Shown piece by piece: positions 20,326 through 27,523 of a stretch of 44,964 nucleotides of DNA. The DNA is from Blastocatellia bacterium (GTDB lineage Bacteria; Acidobacteriota; Blastocatellia; RBC074), in NCBI GenBank assembly GCA_016789725.1, contig JAEUQN010000034.1, positions 1 through 44,964 on the forward strand, read 5' to 3'. Every line of letters begins with the position of its first letter. The first letter of the stretch is position 1. The notes below the pieces were generated by a model, which did no database searches, was not told the DNA's origin, and worked only from the letters and a program-made list of their open reading frames with translations. The position numbers and the translations under genes were made by a program.

Positions 20326-20837
20326 CGAGGTAATTCAACTTTTTTCCAGTCACCACGAATGATCGCTTCGCGGATTTCTTTGGCGCTTTTTCCGGCACGA
20401 AAGAGTTTATCGGTCAGGAGAACCTCCTGAAGACAAACCTGTCAGTCAGCCGAGTGATTGTCTATGTGACAATCCAGCAAACTGCCGTGGCCGAATCCTT
20501 TGTCGCAAAAACAATAGCAGGGCTGTTGCGCCAACACTTCTGGAATGCGCCGCGCGGTGGCATAGGCTTGTTTCGTCGCCGTAGTCTTCATCGTGGCGGG
20601 GTCAAGCGTTTTGGGAAACGGCTTGGCATCGTCAGGATTTTCAAAATAATGCGGAATCTTTTGCGCCACCTCGGTTGACGGAGCCTCAGACGCATGACTG
20701 CTGTGGGATGTCTGCGCCTTCTCAACATTGGGCGTCGCATTGCTGTGATTGCAGGCTGTCATTAACAGGGACAGGAACATCACCCCAATCATTGTTGCGC
20801 CGGTCGAAAAACATTTTGATAATCTACGTCGTTGCAT
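20322..20837 (-). CDS. CYCXC-family lipoprotein, probable selenoprotein (in-frame TGA at 20442-20444)
   Basis: Start ATG 20837 with AGGAG eight bases upstream; lipobox LMTAC gives a lipoprotein anchor near residue 29. Conventional translation stops after 131 residues. The motif PCYCFC and the following GHGSLLDCHID identify the PCYCGC/CYCXC family. The frame continues past the TGA with QVCLQEVLL and then RAGKSAKEIREAI, which resembles the C-terminus of family members (CxxC-type segment, then GKSxKEIR). The TGA sits at the first Cys of that CxxC, so residue 132 would be Sec in a UxxC pair. The full product is 171 residues, ending at a TGA that overlaps the next start. A SECIS-like hairpin follows the TGA. 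Probably a thiol/selenol redox protein on the envelope; its role is unknown. Confidence 0.8.
20405..20438 (-). promoter_or_regulatory. Bacterial SECIS-like hairpin
   Basis: Starting three bases after the in-frame TGA on the minus strand, GTTTGTC (20438-20432) pairs with GATAAAC (20411-20405), with one G-U wobble. An upper stem TCAGGAG (20430-20424) pairs with CTCCTGA (20420-20414), closed by a GTT loop at 20423-20421. The apical loop begins with G and lies 18 bases after the TGA. Both features fit bacterial SECIS elements, which recruit SelB to insert selenocysteine. Confidence 0.75.
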
Positions 20838-20882
20838 TGATGGAACTCCTTTCTGTTTCCTTGTAATAATCTTCGGTCACTC

Positions 20883-21293
20883 TCAATCCGCGAATGATTC
20901 GTCGAGCAGATCTGCGCGCAAAGCCTCGCCCGTATTCTTTGGATACTGGAAATACCACCAGTTTTGCTCGCGTGTCCAGCCTTCTTCCTCTGCTACCTCA
21001 TCGCCCCATAAACATTGAGCTGCGGGGACGAGATAGGATTGCAACAAAGCATCCGCCGCCTGTACTCGCAATTCGTGTTGTTGCTGTTGCACACGTGGCG
21101 CAATCATCAGCGCCTCCGCCAACAATTGCCGCGCGTCCATATCGTTCAGGTAATCATCCAGCCCCAGGCGATAGCCCTGTTTGACGGAGGCCACCACCTG
21201 CTCCCACGTTTCCACCAATCCAGCCAATCCGCGTGTGACGAGATGATCGCCGCAACCTCGGTCCTGTAAAAATTCGCGTACTGGATCGTTCAT
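20883..21293 (-). CDS. Unknown 136-aa protein, probable immunity partner
   Basis: The ATG at 21293 lies four bases after the stop of the preceding toxin-like gene, so translation is probably coupled; a longer start would overlap that gene heavily. The protein is acidic and mostly helical, with LGLDDYLNDMDARQLL near the middle, and has no signal peptide. I recognise no named family. Small acidic cytosolic proteins directly downstream of a secreted nuclease-type toxin are typically its immunity protein; that is the basis for the call. Trp-rich C-terminus (WTREQNWWYFQYP). Confidence 0.5.
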   Translation of the reverse strand: MNDPVREFLQDRGCGDHLVTRGLAGLVETWEQVVASVKQGYRLGLDDYLNDMDARQLLAEALMIAPRVQQQQHELRVQAADALLQSYLVPAAQCLWGDEVAEEEGWTREQNWWYFQYPKNTGEALRADLLDESFAD

Positions 21294-21297
21294 AGGA

Positions 21298-21732
21298 TTA
21301 TTGCTTTCGATTGAGTTGCCGTTTGAAATATCGCTCACCGTCGTTTGGTTTGAAGAAGGTCCGAATCGTGAAATCTTCATTGAAAGCCAGGAACGCGCCC
21401 GTCGCACGATCAAAGCGCGTGATGACGCCATCCCGTCGCACAGCTTCAAGAATGTCACCACCGGCCAAATTATCGCGCAAGGCTTGCGCTTGTCGCAAAT
21501 AATCCTCCTGCGAAATCGGGCCGAATTCACTCCCATGTTTTTCGTAATGCTCTTCCAGAAGACGACGCGTGCGAAAACCGATAGCCGTGCGAAGCTGAAC
21601 TGTGGGGGCGGAAGTCGGCGAAGTGCCTATGGCTGGTGCAGTGGTTTGCGTAGCCGTTGAGCGACAGGACATAAGTCCGAGGCCCAACAAGAGGCCCATC
21701 GTACAGAAGAGAATTGCCTTTCGTAATTTCAT
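21298..21732 (-). CDS. Lipoprotein with polymorphic-toxin-like nuclease domain
   Basis: 144 residues. Residues 1-23 are a lipoprotein signal with lipobox LMSC (Cys23), followed by a Thr/Pro-rich linker to about residue 47. The rest has HYEKHGSEFG (His62, His66, Glu69), a central helix, VITRFD (Arg106) and IRTFFKPNDGERYFKRQ (124-139). This HxxxH..EF then RFD..T..F..P..YF layout is the one I associate with C-terminal RNase-like toxins of contact-dependent and polymorphic toxin systems (barnase/EndoU/ColicinE5-like fold). Here it is a stand-alone lipoprotein, which is unusual. It pairs with the downstream gene. The domain assignment is by eye. Confidence 0.55.
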   Translation of the reverse strand: MKLRKAILFCTMGLLLGLGLMSCRSTATQTTAPAIGTSPTSAPTVQLRTAIGFRTRRLLEEHYEKHGSEFGPISQEDYLRQAQALRDNLAGGDILEAVRRDGVITRFDRATGAFLAFNEDFTIRTFFKPNDGERYFKRQLNRKQ

Positions 21733-21958
21733 CTGATGTTATCCTTCGTCAAGGATCGTAAAGCAGATTCGGCTTCTTGCCAACGTACTTTAATTTTTCT
21801 CCGCATGCGCTTGTGAGTTCAATTTAAGGAAAAACCTTTTGCATAATCAGACAATCCTGTTTAGTTTATGCAGGGTGAGGCAGGTTGGAAGTCACAACCT
21901 TGCTTGCCTTCACAATCGTTCACGAGTTCGGCTACATCTTTCTGGAGGAAACATCATA

Positions 21959-23122
21959 ATGTCAGAACGTGCGTTTCGCCTCACGGTCATCGCTCTCTTG
22001 CTTGCGATTTGCTGTAATTCCCTTTCTTTCGGTCATCAGCCATTGCAACGCGCGCCGCAAACGCGCCGCAACATTGGTTTGTTTTTTGACAAACTCCGTG
22101 CTGGCAAACAGGTCACCGTCGCATATATCGGCGGTTCTATTTCGCAGGGCGTTGGTGCCAGCGATGTGAACAAAACGTCCTATCGCGCGCTGGTCAATAA
22201 CTGGTTTCGTAATCGGTTTCCGAATTCAAAAATCAACGAACTCAATGCGACTGTCAGTGGTACGACCTCGCTCTACGCTGCGATTCGCGCGCGCCGGGAG
22301 ATCGTCGAATACAAACCGGATCTGGTGTTCCTTGAATTTGCGGTGAGCGATAGTAGCGAGCCCGAAGAGGCCGTCAAGAAATCTATCGAAGGGATCGTGC
22401 GGCAATTGCTGGCCGTTTCGCAGCCGCCCGAAATCGTGATGGTATATGCACCCAATGCCAATCAAACGACGGCTATCAACTGGCATGAAAAAATTGCCGA
22501 GTATTATCATCTTCCTAAAATTAACTTAGAGGAACTGCTCGCAACCAATAACAACAGCCTCGCCACGCTCAGCAAAGACGGCGTGCATCCGAATGACGAG
22601 GGCCACAAGCTATATGCCAACCACATCATTGCCTATCTCAGTGAACAGGAAAAGCTGCCTGGTTCATCGCCGATCAAAGTGCTGCCAATGCCATTTCTCA
22701 GCGATGAGATGACGTATGGGGAATTGAAGGCGTTCGCTGAAATTCAGCATGGCGCGGGTTGGAAACCAGAACCAACCAATGACAAAACCTTGCCGGCTTC
22801 CCTGCTCAGCAGCGACAAGTCTGGCATCGAAATCAGCACGACATTTGAAGGCACAGTGGTTGGACTGACCTTCAAAATGGGACCGGATAGCGGCATTCTG
22901 GAATGCCTGATTGATGGCAAGCCCGCGCCGGAACCGCTGCGACAAATTGATTGCTACGACAAAGACACTCACATCGGCACCCGCATAGTGGCGGGCGGGC
23001 TGGCAATGGGCGAACACAAATTAACGGTCCGTGTCAAAGGTGAAAAAAATGCGAAGAGTTCAGGCGCGTGGGTACGGCTTGGATCGTTTTTGATGGGTGG
23101 CGCACGGCCAGAGAAATTGTAA
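21959..23122 (+). CDS. Secreted SGNH/GDSL-type hydrolase
   Basis: 387 residues. ATG 21959 is chosen for the GGAGG ten bases upstream; an earlier ATG at 21839 adds 40 residues without a signal. Residues 1-25 are a signal peptide. Block I is GGSIS with Ser60 as nucleophile (GDS replaced by GGS); block II is VSGTTS, block III FLEFAVSDS, and block V KDGVHPNDEGH supplies Asp and His. The C-terminal 120 residues form a beta-rich domain of a kind found in carbohydrate-esterase-like members. Expected activity is deacylation of polysaccharide or lipid esters in the periplasm. A strong hairpin follows the gene. Confidence 0.85.
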   Translation: MSERAFRLTVIALLLAICCNSLSFGHQPLQRAPQTRRNIGLFFDKLRAGKQVTVAYIGGSISQGVGASDVNKTSYRALVNNWFRNRFPNSKINELNATVSGTTSLYAAIRARREIVEYKPDLVFLEFAVSDSSEPEEAVKKSIEGIVRQLLAVSQPPEIVMVYAPNANQTTAINWHEKIAEYYHLPKINLEELLATNNNSLATLSKDGVHPNDEGHKLYANHIIAYLSEQEKLPGSSPIKVLPMPFLSDEMTYGELKAFAEIQHGAGWKPEPTNDKTLPASLLSSDKSGIEISTTFEGTVVGLTFKMGPDSGILECLIDGKPAPEPLRQIDCYDKDTHIGTRIVAGGLAMGEHKLTVRVKGEKNAKSSGAWVRLGSFLMGGARPEKL

Positions 23123-23140
23123 GCATCGTCGTTTGATCTG

Positions 23141-23175
23141 GCGAGCGATAGCCCCTCTCAACTGCTATCGCTCGC
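23141..23175 (+). terminator. 12-bp hairpin terminator after the SGNH hydrolase gene
   Basis: GCGAGCGATAGC at 23141-23152 pairs exactly with GCTATCGCTCGC at 23164-23175 across an 11-base loop, followed by the short pyrimidine run TCTTTCC. It lies 18 bases after the stop codon. Confidence 0.6.
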
Positions 23176-23231
23176 TCTTTCCAACCAAATCAATTTGCCC
23201 GCAAGAATCGGATAGTTTCTCCCGGTAGAAT

Positions 23232-23246
23232 CCGTACAATGTACGG
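23232..23246. promoter_or_regulatory. Palindrome at the ada start, candidate operator
   Basis: CCGTACAATGTACGG is a perfect 7-bp dyad around one base. It ends two bases before the ada start codon and lies just after a TAGAAT (23225-23230) that could serve as -10. A protein bound here would block initiation. Confidence 0.45.
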
Positions 23247-23248
23247 GT

Positions 23249-24358
23249 ATGACAACCACCACAAATCTTCCGCAAAATGAATATTGGCAGGCAGTGCTGA
23301 GCAAAGATAGCCGTTTCGATGGCGTCTTTTTTTATGCCGTGCGCTCAACCGGTGTGTTCTGTCGCCCTTCTTGTGCATCGCGCCGACCGCATCGGGAAAA
23401 TGTCGAGTTTTTCCCAACCACTTCCAGTGCAGCGCAGGCTGGATTTCGACCGTGTTTGCGCTGTGCGCCGCTGGAGGCAATGCGTTCAGACCCGCAAGCG
23501 GCGATGGTGCAACGGATCTGTCGCTTCATCGAAGAACACTCCGCTGAGGCCATTTCATTGGAAACGCTCGGCGCAGAATTCGGCGTGAATGCCCAACATT
23601 TGCAACGCATTTTCACCCGCATCATGGGCCTTTCGCCTCGACAATATCTGGATGCGGTGCGGCTCCGACAATTGAAATCTCATTTACGAAAGGGCGACTC
23701 TGTGACCAAAGCACAATTTGAAGCGGGCTATAATTCCAGCAGCCGTTTGTATGAACGCGCCGCAACACAACTTGGCATGACGCCAGCGAATTATCGCAAA
23801 GGCGGACGAGGTGTGCAGATTGCAGCCACGATTGTTCCAACGCCGTTGGGGCATTTGTTGGTGGCCGCGACATCGCGTGGGCTGTGCGCCGTGCGGCTCG
23901 GTGACACTCCTGAGATGCTGGAGACAGAATTGCAACAGGAATTTCCACACGCCGAAATTCAAAACGAACAGGGCCAGCTCAAATCTTATCTCGAACCACT
24001 GGTCCAATATTTGAGCGGTCATCAACAATCGTTGGATTTGCCGCTCGACATTCAAGCCACAGCATTCCAGCAACGGGTCTGGCAGGCATTGCTGGTAATC
24101 CCGTATGGCGAGACGCGTTCTTATGCTGAAATTGCCGAAGCCATTGCACAGCCCAAAGCCGTGCGCGCCGTTGCCAGTGCTTGTGCCGCAAATCCGGTGG
24201 CGCTGGTGATTCCGTGCCATCGTGTGATTCGTGGCGATGGAAGCTTGAGCGGCTATCGCTGGGGATTGTCGCGCAAAGACGCCCTGCTCACGCAGGAAAC
24301 GAACCAGGAGCAAACCTTACATTCCTCCGCGCGCAAACAATCAGCCAGCAATCCATAG
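23249..24358 (+). CDS. ada: Ada: methylphosphotriester sensor, AraC regulator and O6-methylguanine transferase
   Basis: 369 residues with the full three-part Ada layout. Residues 1-80 are the zinc domain: Cys38 (methyl acceptor) in VFCRPSC, with Cys42, Cys69 and Cys72 as the other ligands, the same numbering as E. coli Ada. Residues about 85-180 form the AraC-type helix-turn-helix (LSPRQYLDAVRLRQLK). Residues 190-355 are the methyltransferase with the suicide cysteine in PCHRVI and the YGETRSYAEIA segment. It repairs alkylated DNA and activates the adaptive response. The gene stands alone and may control itself. Confidence 0.96.
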   Translation: MTTTTNLPQNEYWQAVLSKDSRFDGVFFYAVRSTGVFCRPSCASRRPHRENVEFFPTTSSAAQAGFRPCLRCAPLEAMRSDPQAAMVQRICRFIEEHSAEAISLETLGAEFGVNAQHLQRIFTRIMGLSPRQYLDAVRLRQLKSHLRKGDSVTKAQFEAGYNSSSRLYERAATQLGMTPANYRKGGRGVQIAATIVPTPLGHLLVAATSRGLCAVRLGDTPEMLETELQQEFPHAEIQNEQGQLKSYLEPLVQYLSGHQQSLDLPLDIQATAFQQRVWQALLVIPYGETRSYAEIAEAIAQPKAVRAVASACAANPVALVIPCHRVIRGDGSLSGYRWGLSRKDALLTQETNQEQTLHSSARKQSASNP

Positions 24359-24456
24359 CGCCGCGCGATTTTCCCGAAGCGGAAGCCAAGCCTTGCAATC
24401 CGGCATGAAATCAGGTTATTTGTGATTCTGATTTGGCTGTCTTCAAGGTGTCGCGT

Positions 24457-26712
24457 ATGGAAAATCCGCCAAAAAGATTTTACCTATTTGATGACTTTTG
24501 TCTGGATGTAGAAAACTGTCAATTGCTGCGACGCGGCGAGGTCATTGCGCTGCCGCCAAAAGTGTTCGATACCTTGCGGGTGATGGTAGAAAATCGCGGT
24601 CGTATCCTGGACAAAGAGTTTCTGATGAAATCGCTCTGGCCGGATACCTTCGTCGAAGACGGTACGCTCGCGCAATATGTTTTCCTCTTACGCAAAACTC
24701 TGAATGAAGAGAGCAACGGTCAACGCTATATCGAAACCGTTCCCCGGCGCGGCTATCGTTTCGTGGCTCCAGTACAAGAAGTCAGCAACGCCAATGTTTC
24801 GGAGCCACCGCTTTCAATTTCAATTCCAGCCCAAACCAACGGCACACATCTTTTTGAAGCCTCATCTGTCAATGGCAAGGGTTCCACTAGCGCCAAACCG
24901 CTGCTGACAGAATCTACGCCGCAATCCGTTGCGATCAAGGCGGCTTCGGGCAATCGCTTCAAGCTTGCAATTGCAGCCATCTCACTGTTTCTGTTGATCT
25001 CGCTTTCGCTTGGGTATTTCTTCCTGCGGCAGAATCCATCGCCATTGCTGACCAATCAAAACATGCAAATCACCAGGCTGACGGTGAATGGCAAGGCAGG
25101 GATTCCGGTGCTCTCGCCCGATGGAAAATATGTGGCGTATCGCGTGGATGATGCGGGTAAGCAAAGTGTCTGGTTGCGACAAATCGCCGCCGCCAATAGC
25201 GTTCCGATTGTACCGGCTGCCGAGATGGAATTGACGGGGTTGAGCTTTTCCCCGGATGGCAATTTTTTATATTACACCGCCTATCAACGACCCCCGATTT
25301 ATGGGGCGCTATATCGAGTGCCTGTCTTGGGCGGCAGTGCCGTGAAGTTAATCGAAGATGTTGATAGTTCGATTGCGTTCTCGCCCGATGGAAAACGCAT
25401 CGCATTTATTCGTTTAGCTCCGCTGGAGGGGGATTCGTTTATCTTCACCGCCAATGCAGATGGCAGCCAGCAACAAAAGTTAGCGACGCGCAAATTGCCG
25501 GACTACTTTCATTTTGAAGGAGGCTTGGCCTGGTCGCCCGATGGGACGCTAATCGCCTGTCCCACCGGTAGCAGCGGAAACAATGGTCCATTCATGAACC
25601 TGGTTGCAGTGAATGCAAAATCTGGACAGGAAACCGTTCTCACCACGCAGGAATGGCGCAGAACCGGGCAAGTGGTCTGGCGCAATGATGGCAGCGGTCT
25701 GGTAGCAGTAGCGCGAAAAAAAGATTCCCCACTGGCCAGCGATCAGTTGTGGTTCTTCCCCTTTCCGAAAGGCGAACCGCGAAAAATCACCAATGATTTA
25801 AACGCTTACGAAGGGGTCAACCTTAGTCAGGACTCGCGCAAGCTGGTCACAGTGCAGTCGGCGAAAGTCGCAAACTTCTGGCTGGTTCCAGAAGCAGATG
25901 CCAGTCGCGCGGTGCAAATCGGAGGACAAAGCATTGACAATCACGCCCACCGATTGGGCCTAACCTGGACACCTTCCGGCAAATTGATCTACGGGTCGTA
26001 CGCGAGCGGCAATGCGGATTTATGGCAGATGGATGCGGACGGGCAACGTCAACAACAACTCACGACGGATGCGAATATAGACCTGGCCCCGGCTGTCTCG
26101 TTTGATGGTCGCTACCTCGTGTTTGTTTCGGATCGGGGTGGTGGCTTCAGCATCTGGCGGATGGATGCCGACGGGTTGAATGCGTTTCGGTTGACTCAGG
26201 GGCAAGCTGACCACCTGCCGTGCTTCACGCCCGATGGGGAATGGGTGTTTTATACAGCCTCCACTCATGAGCAACCCACCGTCTGGAAAGTGCCGACCAA
26301 AGGTGGCACCGCGATTCAATTTTCATCAACCTCATCCTTTAGCCCAACCGTGTCGCCGGATGGGAAATGGGTTGCCATGTTCATCGCCGTTCCAAAGGCA
26401 CTTTTATATAAACTGGCAATCATTCCTACGACCGGCGGGGACCCAACAAAAATTTTCGATGTCGTTCCGCCCGATATTCCGGTGGTGCGGTGGTCTGCCG
26501 ATAGCCGGATGGTAACGTACGTGGACACCAAACAAGGCGTGTCGAATATTTGGGGCCAGCCCATTGATGGAAGTCCCGCAAAACAACTCACGGATTTCAA
26601 ATCGGATCGGATTTTCCGTTTTGCGTGGTCGCCCGATGGCAAATCACTGGTGTGTGAACGCGGTTTTTATGTGAATGACGTCGTCCTCATGAGCGATTTT
26701 CTGGTCTCATAA
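24457..26712 (+). CDS. Winged-helix regulator fused to a TolB-like beta-propeller
   Basis: 751 residues from the ATG at 24457 (an upstream TTG has no better support). Residues 5-105 are an OmpR/PhoB-type winged helix with no receiver domain (LLRRGEVIALPPKVFDTLRVMVENRGR and YIETVPRRGYRFVAPV). One membrane segment lies near residues 175-195. The rest is an extracytoplasmic beta-propeller built from repeats such as LSPDGKYVAYR, AFSPDGKRIAFI and AWSPDGTLIA. This is the CadC-like plan of a membrane-bound transcription factor that senses outside and binds DNA inside, common in Acidobacteriota. A set of 11-bp-spaced repeats lies just downstream. Confidence 0.9.
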   Translation: MENPPKRFYLFDDFCLDVENCQLLRRGEVIALPPKVFDTLRVMVENRGRILDKEFLMKSLWPDTFVEDGTLAQYVFLLRKTLNEESNGQRYIETVPRRGYRFVAPVQEVSNANVSEPPLSISIPAQTNGTHLFEASSVNGKGSTSAKPLLTESTPQSVAIKAASGNRFKLAIAAISLFLLISLSLGYFFLRQNPSPLLTNQNMQITRLTVNGKAGIPVLSPDGKYVAYRVDDAGKQSVWLRQIAAANSVPIVPAAEMELTGLSFSPDGNFLYYTAYQRPPIYGALYRVPVLGGSAVKLIEDVDSSIAFSPDGKRIAFIRLAPLEGDSFIFTANADGSQQQKLATRKLPDYFHFEGGLAWSPDGTLIACPTGSSGNNGPFMNLVAVNAKSGQETVLTTQEWRRTGQVVWRNDGSGLVAVARKKDSPLASDQLWFFPFPKGEPRKITNDLNAYEGVNLSQDSRKLVTVQSAKVANFWLVPEADASRAVQIGGQSIDNHAHRLGLTWTPSGKLIYGSYASGNADLWQMDADGQRQQQLTTDANIDLAPAVSFDGRYLVFVSDRGGGFSIWRMDADGLNAFRLTQGQADHLPCFTPDGEWVFYTASTHEQPTVWKVPTKGGTAIQFSSTSSFSPTVSPDGKWVAMFIAVPKALLYKLAIIPTTGGDPTKIFDVVPPDIPVVRWSADSRMVTYVDTKQGVSNIWGQPIDGSPAKQLTDFKSDRIFRFAWSPDGKSLVCERGFYVNDVVLMSDFLVS

Positions 26713-26762
26713 TCGCTTCTCTTACTTTTCCCATTACTGAAAAAGTCCAAGCCTATCAATCA

Positions 26763-26801
26763 CTTGATTCCCTCTTGATCCTTCCTTGATGAATTCTTGA
26801 T
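26763..26801. promoter_or_regulatory. Four CTTGAT direct repeats at 11-bp spacing
   Basis: Exact CTTGAT copies begin at 26763, 26774, 26785 and 26796, each separated by five non-conserved bases. Direct hexamers one helical turn apart are how OmpR/PhoB-type winged helices bind DNA. A winged-helix gene ends 50 bases upstream and a secreted-protein gene starts 200 bases downstream. Confidence 0.6.
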
Positions 26802-26900
26802 CTGGTTTTCATTTTCCCATCAAGACGAATTCCTCACGACGACGTAAAGTTTTCACGAACTGAGCTGTTGTCCGCTTTTATCACGGGCAATCAATCAAGT

Positions 26901-26968
26901 CCTTGCCTGCCCAGCTTCAAGCGAAGCGCGTCAGCGGCTGACACTCCCGACTCGACAAGCAGGCAAGG
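26901..26968 (+). promoter_or_regulatory. Possible structured 5' leader RNA
   Basis: An outer 10-bp stem (CCTTGCCTGC 26901-26910 with GCAGGCAAGG 26959-26968) encloses two hairpins. These are GCTTC/GAAGC (26914-26918 with 26923-26927, loop AAGC) and GTCAG/CTGAC (26930-26934 with 26938-26942, loop CGG). The result is a three-way-junction shape ending 35 bases before the next start codon. It matches no riboswitch class I know. Confidence 0.4.
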
Positions 26969-27003
26969 ATTGTTCGTACCATCATTCACACCAGAGGAAT
27001 TCC

Positions 27004-27504
27004 ATGAAAACCCGCCCAATCGCGCTCACCATCGTTTTACTGGCATTGACCTTCACGACCGTCTTCGCCACGGAGAAACCTGATCTCAACGGTACCTGGT
27101 TGATGGACAAGACCAGGAGCGAAGGTCTCCCCAAAGAGATGGAACAGAAGATGAGGGTCACACAAGAAGGCGACAAACTTGACCTCGAAACCGATCTCTT
27201 TCAAGGCGATGATGTCACTACCGTTCACGATGGCTATCAACTCAACGGACAAGCAGTGGACTTCCCCGCACGCCTGCAATCCGGGCAAACGACGACTGGC
27301 AAACGGACCGCGAAATGGAATACCGATGGCACCGGATTCGTAGTCAAAGAAGCAGCCACTTTTGACACTCCGGAAGGAAAGGTTTCGATTACGATGGAGC
27401 GCAAATGGACGCTCTCGGCGGATGGCAAAACGCTCATTATTGAATTGCATCACACCGGGCCAAATGGGCCGATTTCCACCAAACGCACCTTCCAACGGAA
27501 ATAA
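27004..27504 (+). CDS. Secreted small beta-rich protein, unknown function
   Basis: 166 residues; AGAGGAATTCC directly precedes the ATG. Residues 1-22 are a signal peptide. The mature part opens DLNGTWLMDKTRSEGLP, a lipocalin-like start seen in many small exported Acidobacteriota proteins. Alternating strands follow (TGKRTAKWNTDGTGFVV, KVSITMERKWTLSADGKTLIIEL). No catalytic motif is seen. It lies 19 bases before a serine hydrolase gene on the same strand, so the two are probably co-transcribed. Upstream lie the 11-bp-spaced repeats and the putative structured leader. Confidence 0.7.
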   Translation: MKTRPIALTIVLLALTFTTVFATEKPDLNGTWLMDKTRSEGLPKEMEQKMRVTQEGDKLDLETDLFQGDDVTTVHDGYQLNGQAVDFPARLQSGQTTTGKRTAKWNTDGTGFVVKEAATFDTPEGKVSITMERKWTLSADGKTLIIELHHTGPNGPISTKRTFQRK

Positions 27505-27523
27505 AATGCTCTAAAGTAAAACG

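Noticed and set aside
20405..20430. AGGAGG followed by CTG as the start of a separate 31-residue gene
   Set aside because: CTG starts are very rare. The AGGAGG is the upper stem of the SECIS-like hairpin and the frame continues unbroken from the CYCXC gene.
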